In this document: positions 1 through 5,962 of the stretch, piece after piece
How positions within the stretch are numbered: position 1 is the stretch's first letter
Layout: each line of letters starts with the position of its first letter
Source of the DNA: an uncultured Muribaculaceae bacterium
GTDB taxonomy: Bacteria > Bacteroidota > Bacteroidia > Bacteroidales > Muribaculaceae
Assembly: GCA_910589095.1 (NCBI GenBank)
Contig: CAJUSN010000141.1
Span: 1-5,962, forward strand
Length of the DNA stretch: 5,962 nucleotides
Reading direction: 5' to 3'
The notes under the pieces: model-generated
Database searches by the model: none
The model's input: only the letters and a program-made list of their open reading frames with translations
Told to the model about the DNA's origin: nothing
Program-made: the position numbers and the translations under genes

Positions 1-1
1 C

Positions 2-1525
2 GACGGCTGCCTGCTCCTGGTGGATGCATTCGAAGGCCCCATGCCTCAGACCCGATTCGTGCTTCAGAAAGCTATTGAGATGGGACTGAAGCCCGTTGTG
101 GTCATCAACAAGGTTGATAAACCAAACTGTCGTCCCGACGAGGTGCAGGAAATGGTGTTCGACCTTATGTGTAATCTTGATGCAACCGAGGAACAGCTTG
201 ACTTCCCAACCATTTACGGTTCGGCCAAACAGGGCTGGATGAGCACCGATTGGCAGCAGCCGACAGAGGACATTACAGCTGTGCTCGACGCAATTATCGA
301 ATATATTCCCGAACCTGAAACACTTGAAGGCCCGGCGCAGATGCTCATCACTTCACTCGATTTCAGCAATTATGTGGGCCGTATAGCCGTTGGACGTGTT
401 CATCGTGGCGAGCTCCGCGAGGGTGCTGACGTGGCTCTCTGCAAAAAGGACGGCACTACAGTGAAGCAGCGCATCAAGGAGCTCCATGTGTTCGAGGGCA
501 TGGGTCGTAAAAAAGTGCAGAGCGTGAAGTCTGGCGATATATGCGCTCTGATAGGAATTGACTCTTTTGAAATCGGCGATACCGTGGCCGATTTCGAGAA
601 TCCCGAACCGTTACCCCGCATTGCCATTGATGAACCCACAATGTCAATGACCTTTACTATCAATGACAGCCCCTTCTTTGGCAAGGATGGCAAATATGTA
701 ACTTCACGTCACATAGCCGAGCGTCTTACCCGCGAGCTTGACCGCAATCTCGCACTACGAGTGGAGAAGGGTCCCGACGATGACAAATGGATTGTGTTCG
801 GGCGTGGTGTGCTCCACCTCTCAGTGCTTATCGAGACAATGCGTCGAGAAGGTTACGAACTTCAGGTAGGTCAGCCACAGGTGATTGTGAAAGAGATCGA
901 CGGTGTGAAGTGTGAGCCTGTCGAACTCATGACCATAAACGTGCCGGAGGAGTATTCTTCCAAGATGATCGATATGGTAACCCGACGCAAGGGTGAACTC
1001 GTGTCTATGAACGTGCAGAATGATCGCGTGCACATGGAGTTCAACATTCCTTCGCGTGGTATCATAGGCTTGCGCAACAACGTGCTCACCGCCTCTGCGG
1101 GTGAAGCTATCATGGCTCACCGCTTCCTTGAATTCCAGCCCTGGAAGGGGGATATAGAGCGTCGCACCAACGGCTCGCTCATAGCTCTCGAAGCCGGTAC
1201 GGCTTATGCTTACGCCATTGATAAGCTGCAGGATCGCGGCCGTTTCTTCATATTCCCGCAAGAGGAGGTTTATGCCGGACAGGTTGTTGGTGAAAACGCC
1301 AAGGACAACGATATTGTGGTCAATGTGACCAAATCAAAGAAGCTCACCAACATGCGTGCATCCGGAGCCGACGACAAAGCCCGCATTGTGCCGCCGGTTG
1401 TGTTCAGCTTGGAGGAAGCCCTGGAATATATCAAAGAGGATGAGTATGTTGAGGTGACACCTCATCATATCCGTCTGCGCAAAGTGATCCTTGATGAAAT
1501 AGAACGCAAGCGTGCCAACCGTTGA
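2..1525 (+). CDS. typA: Ribosome-associated translational GTPase TypA/BipA (5' truncated by window edge)
   Basis: TypA/BipA is an EF-G-like GTPase that binds the 70S ribosome and supports ribosome assembly and stress or low-temperature growth. The frame is open from base 2, giving 507 residues before TGA. Compared from memory with E. coli BipA, the first residue aligns near position 93, so about 92 residues are missing, including the P-loop, switch I and the DTPGH motif. Counting from the GTG at 20 (an internal valine of the LLLVDAF strand, not a start), G4 NKVD is at residues 30-33 and G5 SAK at 68-70. The beta-barrel domain II spans about 105-195. The EF-G-like domains follow, with GRGVLHLSVLIE at 261-272 and IPSRGIIG at 343-350. 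The BipA-specific C-terminal domain starts around 380 and carries KKLTNMRASGADD (440-452) and VEVTPHHIRLRK. The C-terminus is intact and nothing is broken. The permease gene follows after 36 bp on the same strand. The family call is very secure. Confidence 0.97.
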   Translation, partial: DGCLLLVDAFEGPMPQTRFVLQKAIEMGLKPVVVINKVDKPNCRPDEVQEMVFDLMCNLDATEEQLDFPTIYGSAKQGWMSTDWQQPTEDITAVLDAIIEYIPEPETLEGPAQMLITSLDFSNYVGRIAVGRVHRGELREGADVALCKKDGTTVKQRIKELHVFEGMGRKKVQSVKSGDICALIGIDSFEIGDTVADFENPEPLPRIAIDEPTMSMTFTINDSPFFGKDGKYVTSRHIAERLTRELDRNLALRVEKGPDDDKWIVFGRGVLHLSVLIETMRREGYELQVGQPQVIVKEIDGVKCEPVELMTINVPEEYSSKMIDMVTRRKGELVSMNVQNDRVHMEFNIPSRGIIGLRNNVLTASAGEAIMAHRFLEFQPWKGDIERRTNGSLIALEAGTAYAYAIDKLQDRGRFFIFPQEEVYAGQVVGENAKDNDIVVNVTKSKKLTNMRASGADDKARIVPPVVFSLEEALEYIKEDEYVEVTPHHIRLRKVILDEIERKRANR

Positions 1526-1561
1526 TGACGCGGTGCGCTTGAGTAATATCTGTGTTTCGGA

Positions 1562-3505
1562 ATGTTAGGAGTGAAACGCCTCTATTGGTTTGTGCTGAAA
1601 AGCTTTGTTCCGCTTTTCTGTATGACCTTCTGCATCTGCCTTTTCATAGTGCTGATGCAGTTTCTGTGGCGCTACATTGATGACCTTGTGGGAAAAGGAC
1701 TTACCATCGACGTGATTGGTGAGCTATTCTTCTACGCCGCTCTCACCATGATTCCGATGGCACTCCCCCTGGCCATTCTTTTGGCCTCGCTCATGACTTT
1801 CGGTAATCTCGGTGAGCATTTCGAACTCACGGCCATGAAAGCTTCCGGTGTATCGCTGATAAAGGTGATGCGCCCGTTGATTGTGCTCATGGTGGCAATT
1901 GGTATCGGGGCATTCTTTTTCCAGAACAATGTGCTGCCTATCGCACAAACCAAAATGTGGACCCTCCTCTTCTCGATGCGTCAGAAGTCGCCTGAGCTGG
2001 AAATCCCCGAGGGCGTGTTCTACGATCAGATTCCAGGTTACAATTTTTTCGTTGACCATAAGAACCGCGACAACGGGACTCTCTACGAGGTAATGATCTA
2101 TGACATGTCGCGAGGTTTCGACAATGCCGGTATAATATTGGCCGATTCCGGACGCCTGATGATGACAGAGGATAAGGCTCACCTGTTTTTGAAACTGTGG
2201 AACGGCGAGTCGTTTGATAATCTGAAGGAGGCCGGTCAGTCCATGAAGAATGTTCCCTACAGGCGAGAATCGTTCCGTGACAAATCCATTCTTCTCAATT
2301 TCGATGCGAATTTCAACCGCATGGATGAGGAGGGTATGCGCAATCAATATGTTGGTAAGAACATAGCTCAGCTGCAGGCAACCATTGATTCTGTTGGTGA
2401 AAGAGTGGACTCATTGGGGGCTGATTATAGTAGGATGCTTGTCACGTCGCCGCGTATGGGTGTGAAACCTTTCAAAGAGACAATCGACAAAAAAGGTCGC
2501 ATCACAACCTCTCCGGTCCCTGAGGTGCGTCCGGCAAAAATGCCGGATGTGGATTCACTTCTCAAAGGTGCCAATTCAGCCTCAAGAGTCAATTATATAA
2601 GTCAAGCTCTGAATAAGGCCAAAAATGTGAAGCAAGACTATGAATTCCGCTCCATGGTGATGAAGGATGAGCTCTCAGTTGTGCGCCGTCATGACATCGA
2701 GCTTCAGAAAAAGTTCACCCTCTCATTCGCGTGTCTCATATTTTTCTTCATCGGTGCGCCGCTCGGAGCTATCATCCGTAAGGGAGGTATAGGAACTCCG
2801 CTGGTCATTTCGGTACTGCTCTTCATTTTCTACTATATCATCGACAACACGGGCTACAAAATGGCCCGCGACGGCCGCATGGCCGTTTGGGAGGGTATGT
2901 GGCTCAGTTCAGCCGTGCTGCTTCCACTCGGTATCTTCTTCACTTATAAAGCGGTGAAAGATTCTGCTGTGTTCAACAAGGATGCTTACATGAATTTCTT
3001 CCGACGTCTTATAGGTTCGAACATCGCACGTCATCTTAAAGTGAAGGAACTCATTATTGAAGAAGCGGAGCCGGCTACAGCCATAGCTATGCTTGATGAT
3101 TTGAAACTGCGGGCACAGGAATATCTTAATGCGAATCCGCGACGTCCGTCATATTCAGCTTATTGGTTGAAGGGTTATTCCCGTTCCGGATTGCGGTTGC
3201 TGTCTATCGACCTCGAGAACACTGTGGCTTATATAGCTAACAGTCGTTCGAAATTGGTGATAAATAAGCTCATGGACTATCCCATACTTCGTAGTCTCTG
3301 GTTCTATCATCCCACAAATTACCGCTGGGCTGCGTGGACGGCCATGGTGATCTTTCCGATAGGTTTAACCGTTTATCTTTTCGGGCTCCGTCAGCTTTCG
3401 ATTCTGCGTCATGAGATAAATACCATTATCTCGGTTTCGGATCAGTTGCAGGCTCTTCTTTCTCAGCCTGATCCCGAAGAGTCACCGACATCATCTCTCA
3501 CTTGA
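1562..3505 (+). CDS. LptF/LptG (YjgP/YjgQ) family permease, long Bacteroidota form
   Basis: This is an inner-membrane subunit of the LptB2FG-type ABC transporter, which extracts lipopolysaccharide from the inner membrane and passes it to the periplasmic bridge. Of 647 residues, membrane helices are predicted at about 12-35, 53-80, 102-122, 384-404, 410-428 and 445-462, the family's six-helix layout. A beta-rich periplasmic domain follows helix 3 (about 140-250). The stretch RRHDIELQKKFTLSFA at 375-390, then GAPLGAIIRKGG (398-409), matches the conserved entry into helices 4 and 5. Two parts exceed the roughly 360-residue proteobacterial proteins: a charged, probably helical insert at about 255-375, and a C-terminal extension from about 463 with a further hydrophobic helix near 590-608. 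The ATG at 1562 fits the usual short N-terminus (KRLYWFVLKSF) before helix 1; no Shine-Dalgarno sequence is visible. It lies 36 bp after typA and 25 bp before ribBA. Whether it plays the LptF or the LptG role cannot be decided here, so no symbol is given. Confidence 0.92.
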   Translation: MLGVKRLYWFVLKSFVPLFCMTFCICLFIVLMQFLWRYIDDLVGKGLTIDVIGELFFYAALTMIPMALPLAILLASLMTFGNLGEHFELTAMKASGVSLIKVMRPLIVLMVAIGIGAFFFQNNVLPIAQTKMWTLLFSMRQKSPELEIPEGVFYDQIPGYNFFVDHKNRDNGTLYEVMIYDMSRGFDNAGIILADSGRLMMTEDKAHLFLKLWNGESFDNLKEAGQSMKNVPYRRESFRDKSILLNFDANFNRMDEEGMRNQYVGKNIAQLQATIDSVGERVDSLGADYSRMLVTSPRMGVKPFKETIDKKGRITTSPVPEVRPAKMPDVDSLLKGANSASRVNYISQALNKAKNVKQDYEFRSMVMKDELSVVRRHDIELQKKFTLSFACLIFFFIGAPLGAIIRKGGIGTPLVISVLLFIFYYIIDNTGYKMARDGRMAVWEGMWLSSAVLLPLGIFFTYKAVKDSAVFNKDAYMNFFRRLIGSNIARHLKVKELIIEEAEPATAIAMLDDLKLRAQEYLNANPRRPSYSAYWLKGYSRSGLRLLSIDLENTVAYIANSRSKLVINKLMDYPILRSLWFYHPTNYRWAAWTAMVIFPIGLTVYLFGLRQLSILRHEINTIISVSDQLQALLSQPDPEESPTSSLT

Positions 3506-3530
3506 ATAAAACTATAAACTCATAACTATC

Positions 3531-4751
3531 ATGGATAATTCCAACATCAAACTTGACACAATAGAGGAGGCTATAGAGGCTTTCCGCAACGGCCAATTTG
3601 TTATTGTGGTCGATGATGAGGACCGCGAAAACGAGGGCGACCTCATTATGGCTGCCGAAAAGGTGACCCCCGATCATGTCAATTTCATGATAACCAATGC
3701 ACGTGGCGAGCTTTGCGCTCCGCTCACGCTCTCGCGCTGTCGTGAGCTTCAGCTTGATCATCAAGTTCAGGATAACACATCCATGCTCGGCACCCCGTTC
3801 ACCGTCACCTGCGACCTCCTTCCAGGATGTACAACCGGTGTATCGGCCCACGACCGTGCCGCAACTATCCGTGCTTTGGCTAATCCTGACTCCAAACCAT
3901 CGGATTTCGGACGCCCCGGCCATGTGCATCCCTTGTATGCGCAGGATGAAGGTGTGCTCCGCCGCCCCGGCCACACAGAAGCCGGTATTGATCTTGCCCG
4001 TCTGGCTGGGATGCAGCCCGCGGCTACTCTCATAGAGATTCTCAACCCCGACGGAACCATGGCACGTTTGCCCCAGCTCAAGGAGAAAGCCCGCGAATGG
4101 GGACTCAAGCTCATCTCTATCCGTGACCTAATTGCCTATCGACTCCGCACTGAATCGCTCGTGGAGCAAGGTGAGGAGGTAGATATGCCTACGGCCTACG
4201 GCCATTTCCGTCTTATCCCTTTCCGTCAGAAAAGCAATGGTCTTGAACACATTGCGCTCATAAAGGGCGATATTGAGGCCGATGAACCCGTATTGGTGCG
4301 CGTTCACTCCTCTTGTGCCACCGGCGACATCTTCGGCTCTCAGCGTTGCGACTGTGGCGAGCAGCTCCACAAGGCAATGCAGATGATTGAAAAAGAAGGC
4401 AAGGGTGTGGTACTTTATCTCAATCAGGAAGGACGTGGAATAGGTCTGATGGACAAAATTAAGGCTTATAAGCTTCAGGAACAGGGCCTTGACACAGTTG
4501 ACGCAAATCTCCATCTCGGTCATAAAGCCGATGAACGTGACTATGGTGTTGGTGCTCAAATTCTCAGCCGCATAGGCGTGCAGCGCATGCGCCTCCTTAC
4601 CAACAATCCTGTAAAGCGTATAGGTCTTGAAGGCTATGGACTCTCTGTCGTGGAAAATGTACCGATTGAAATCGAGCCTAACAACTATAATCTACGCTAC
4701 ATGCGCACCAAGAAGGAACGCATGGGCCATCATCTTGATAAGGTTGATTGA
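3531..4751 (+). CDS. ribBA: Bifunctional riboflavin synthesis protein RibBA (DHBP synthase / GTP cyclohydrolase II)
   Basis: This cytoplasmic enzyme supplies both riboflavin precursors. The RibB half turns ribulose 5-phosphate into 3,4-dihydroxy-2-butanone 4-phosphate plus formate; the RibA half opens GTP to a diaminopyrimidine, releasing formate and pyrophosphate. RibB covers about residues 1-205: [10 protein letters not shown] (28-37) with the acidic metal and substrate residues, Cys62, [10 protein letters not shown] (101-110), GRPGHVHPL (127-135) and GHTEA (147-151) with the metal-binding His148. RibA covers about 206-406: the zinc ligands Cys262, Cys273 and Cys275 in [24 protein letters not shown] (298-306), Tyr313, ADERDYG (333-339) with the probable catalytic Asp334 and Arg336, and TNNPVKR (357-363). 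All expected active-site residues I can place are present in both halves, so both activities are likely; 406 residues is normal for the fusion. The ATG at 3531 starts just ahead of the RibB fold. The 25 bp gap after the permease gene leaves no room for an FMN riboswitch. A hairpin terminator follows. Confidence 0.97.
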   Translation: MDNSNIKLDTIEEAIEAFRNGQFVIVVDDEDRENEGDLIMAAEKVTPDHVNFMITNARGELCAPLTLSRCRELQLDHQVQDNTSMLGTPFTVTCDLLPGCTTGVSAHDRAATIRALANPDSKPSDFGRPGHVHPLYAQDEGVLRRPGHTEAGIDLARLAGMQPAATLIEILNPDGTMARLPQLKEKAREWGLKLISIRDLIAYRLRTESLVEQGEEVDMPTAYGHFRLIPFRQKSNGLEHIALIKGDIEADEPVLVRVHSSCATGDIFGSQRCDCGEQLHKAMQMIEKEGKGVVLYLNQEGRGIGLMDKIKAYKLQEQGLDTVDANLHLGHKADERDYGVGAQILSRIGVQRMRLLTNNPVKRIGLEGYGLSVVENVPIEIEPNNYNLRYMRTKKERMGHHLDKVD

Positions 4752-4780
4752 TCAGTTTATAAAGTCTAAAGTATAGAAAG

Positions 4781-4820
4781 CAACCGCGTGATTCACCGGA
4801 AGGTGTTCACGCGGTTGTTT
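4781..4820 (+). terminator. Hairpin terminator between convergent ribBA and trxA, probably bidirectional
   Basis: The arms 4781-4791 (CAACCGCGTGA) and 4807-4817 (TCACGCGGTTG) are perfect 11 bp inverted repeats. Inside them, after a small TT/T internal loop, CACC (4794-4797) pairs with GGTG (4802-4805) around a GGAA loop of GNRA type. On the + strand the stem is followed directly by TTTATTTTCT, the U-rich tail of an intrinsic terminator for ribBA. On the - strand the stem is followed by CTTTCTATACTTTAGACTTT, a weaker but T-rich run that could also end trxA transcripts. Its position between two converging stop codons supports the call. The stem is directly visible; function in both directions is inference. 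Confidence 0.88.
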
Positions 4821-4863
4821 ATTTTCTCTGCTCACTTAAGCAGGCTATGGTCTCTGATGTTTC

Positions 4864-5187
4864 TTAGAGCGCAATGAGCTTTTCAATATTGGTCTCGATC
4901 TGCTCGCGGGTTGCGCCTGCAAGACGAAGGTCACGTACCTGTTCGCCATTTTTGAAGAAAAGTATTGTGGGTATGGACATGATGCGGTTTTCAGTGGCAA
5001 AGTCATTCTCCTCCTCCACATTGTATTTTCCTATCACCACTTGGTCAGCATATTTCTCTGCAAGTTCTTCAATCACGGGGCTGAGCTTCATACAGGGACC
5101 GCACCATGTGGCCCAGAAGTCAATTACAATAGCGTGACCTGATTCGATCACTTCTTTTACGTTTTTGTCAGTAAATTCGTATGCCAT
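4864..5187 (-). CDS. trxA: Thioredoxin
   Basis: This is a small cytoplasmic dithiol-disulfide oxidoreductase, reduced by thioredoxin reductase, which passes electrons to enzymes such as ribonucleotide reductase and to oxidized protein thiols. Its 107 residues are a complete single thioredoxin fold of normal length. Visible are the buried Asp23 in VIDFWA, the active site WCGPC at 28-32 (Cys29 and Cys32), the cis-proline Pro73 in SIPT, and the glycine after the last strand in LAGAT (Gly91). There is no signal peptide or lipobox, so a cytoplasmic role is expected rather than a periplasmic one. The ATG lies at 5185-5187, and MAYEF leads directly into the first strand and helix. The gene is 29 bp downstream of dnaE on the same strand, with a very A+T-rich gap and no terminator, so cotranscription with dnaE is likely. 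I recall the same dnaE-trxA order in other Bacteroidales. Confidence 0.96.
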   Translation of the reverse strand: MAYEFTDKNVKEVIESGHAIVIDFWATWCGPCMKLSPVIEELAEKYADQVVIGKYNVEEENDFATENRIMSIPTILFFKNGEQVRDLRLAGATREQIETNIEKLIAL

Positions 5188-5216
5188 AATAATTTATTAT
5201 ATATTGGTTAAGTTTT

Positions 5217-5962
5217 TTATCTGGTTGTTATCGTGAAATCGATTTCAAGATTCTCAAGTTTCTCCACAAGATCCTTATTGATGGGAATTCGAAGCGATGA
5301 AGTGAGCTTCACATGGCGTCCGCTCTGAGGGTCGCGCACGCTGAAGTTGAGTGCGCCGAGATCCTGATCGGTAGATTTGGCATGTTCCACCAACACTCCG
5401 TGGAGCGCCTCAGTCAAGGAGTCGGTCCCAACATTGATTATCACACCATCCACCACGTTGCCTTTCAACTCCTGCAATAGACGTATGGAGGTGATTTTGA
5501 ACTTCACATCCGAGTTTTGGAACCGTCGGCAATAGGTTCCTCGTATAAGAATAGGAGTGCCGGCTACACCATAATTATGATAGTCAATATAATCCTGTCC
5601 GAAGAGCATGAACTCTGATGCTCCGGTGTAGTCCTGTATTTTGAGGATTCCGAAATTGCCTCCGCGCTTCGAGGGACGTGATTGGAAATCCACTACCATT
5701 CCGCCAAGAGTGTATTCATCATTCTCCACCGGCTCTTTCTCAGCAAATGTCTTGAGATCGGTCGTTCCGTAGTGCAACTCCATGAAAAATGGATCCAATG
5801 GGTTGGCTGAGTGGTATGTACCCACTATTTCGCGCTCTTTTTCAAGCCTTACCGCATCAACCCAGCGCAATCCCGGCACAATGGTGGGGCGGCCGGCGGT
5901 TGACATGGTGTCCATGTCATCACCAAAAAGCGACATCCCGCGGTTCTGCTGGTCATTTTGAT
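5217..5962 (-). CDS. dnaE: DNA polymerase III subunit alpha, C-terminal part (5' end beyond the window)
   Basis: This is the C-terminal 247 residues of the replicative polymerase catalytic subunit. An ATG lies at 5934-5936, but the frame is open upstream to the window edge (eight more codons, QNDQQNRG), so it is an internal methionine. Counting from that ATG, SLFGDD sits where E. coli DnaE has its internal beta-clamp-binding motif. EKEREIVGTYHSANPLD (32-48) matches the conserved join to the last domains (E. coli ERETLGLYLTGHPIN, from memory). An OB fold spans about 75-153, including GGMVVDFQSRPSKRGG and KIQDYTGASEFMLF. A small C-terminal domain at about 160-239 ends in IDFTITTR before TAA. 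The PHP, palm, thumb and finger regions lie outside, so polymerase motifs cannot be checked. The alternative, a free-standing OB-fold protein, is unlikely given the match across the whole stretch and the open upstream frame. trxA follows after 29 bp. Confidence 0.93.
   Translation of the reverse strand, partial: QNDQQNRGMSLFGDDMDTMSTAGRPTIVPGLRWVDAVRLEKEREIVGTYHSANPLDPFFMELHYGTTDLKTFAEKEPVENDEYTLGGMVVDFQSRPSKRGGNFGILKIQDYTGASEFMLFGQDYIDYHNYGVAGTPILIRGTYCRRFQNSDVKFKITSIRLLQELKGNVVDGVIINVGTDSLTEALHGVLVEHAKSTDQDLGALNFSVRDPQSGRHVKLTSSLRIPINKDLVEKLENLEIDFTITTR

Noticed and set aside
20..22. GTG as a start codon for typA
   Set aside because: The frame is open to the left edge and reads DGCLLL before it, matching the conserved strand preceding VDAFEGPMPQT; it is an internal valine.
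821..1261. Long - strand open frame inside typA (146 codons)
   Set aside because: Lies entirely opposite a strongly conserved part of TypA, and its translation shows no recognisable domain; it is a by-product of codon usage on the coding strand.
1526..1561. Possible promoter or terminator between typA and the permease gene
   Set aside because: TATCTGTG only loosely resembles the Bacteroidota -7 element TAnnTTTG, with no convincing -33 TTTG at the right spacing; no stable stem followed by a T-run is visible.
1724..2347. 207-codon - strand open frame opposite the permease gene
   Set aside because: The His/Arg-rich, low-hydrophobicity translation is typical of an antisense shadow. The + strand protein has clear membrane helices and family motifs across the same bases.
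3498..3974. - strand open frames opposite ribBA (also 3767-4114 and 4128-4559)
   Set aside because: They overlap each other and the RibB and RibA catalytic motifs, and show no domain or plausible start context.
5188..5216. Promoter in the very A+T-rich dnaE-trxA gap
   Set aside because: Only 3 of 29 bases are G or C and it contains TATATAATAA on the - strand, but there is no TAnnTTTG element. A+T-rich leaders are normal ribosome-binding context in this phylum.
5934..5936. ATG as the start of a separate 239-residue OB-fold protein
   Set aside because: The frame continues open to the window edge and the protein matches the DnaE C-terminal region from the clamp-motif position onward, so this is an internal methionine.

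Overview
The window looks like chromosomal DNA of a Bacteroidales bacterium (phylum Bacteroidota). The evidence is the style of the proteins: an LptF/LptG-family permease of about 650 residues instead of about 360, a fused RibBA, and trxA directly downstream of dnaE. None of the start codons has a clear GGAGG-type Shine-Dalgarno sequence, and the short leaders are A+T rich, as is usual in that phylum. By eye the G+C content is close to one half, which would suit a Muribaculaceae-like gut lineage better than most Bacteroides, but I cannot fix the genus.

The left two thirds (1-4751) is a tandem block on the + strand. It holds the 3' part of typA/bipA (5' end outside the window), an LptF/LptG-family permease, and ribBA. 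The gaps are 36 and 25 bp with no terminator visible in them, so the three genes are probably cotranscribed, at least in part. Products: a ribosome-associated translational GTPase, a component of the lipopolysaccharide export transporter, and the bifunctional enzyme feeding both branches of riboflavin synthesis.

The right third (4864-5962) is a second block on the - strand: the 3' end of dnaE (DNA polymerase III alpha, running off the right edge), then 29 bp, then trxA (thioredoxin). The blocks converge on a 112 bp spacer that holds a strong hairpin terminator (4781-4817), which could serve both strands.

All five genes are housekeeping genes and the key catalytic motifs inside the window are intact. 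I found no mobile element, CRISPR array, tRNA, rRNA or riboswitch, and nothing that supports a novel system. The points most worth a second look are the variant beta-clamp-binding motif in DnaE (GMSLF instead of a Q-initial pentamer) and the large periplasmic insert and C-terminal extension of the permease, which includes a seventh predicted membrane helix.
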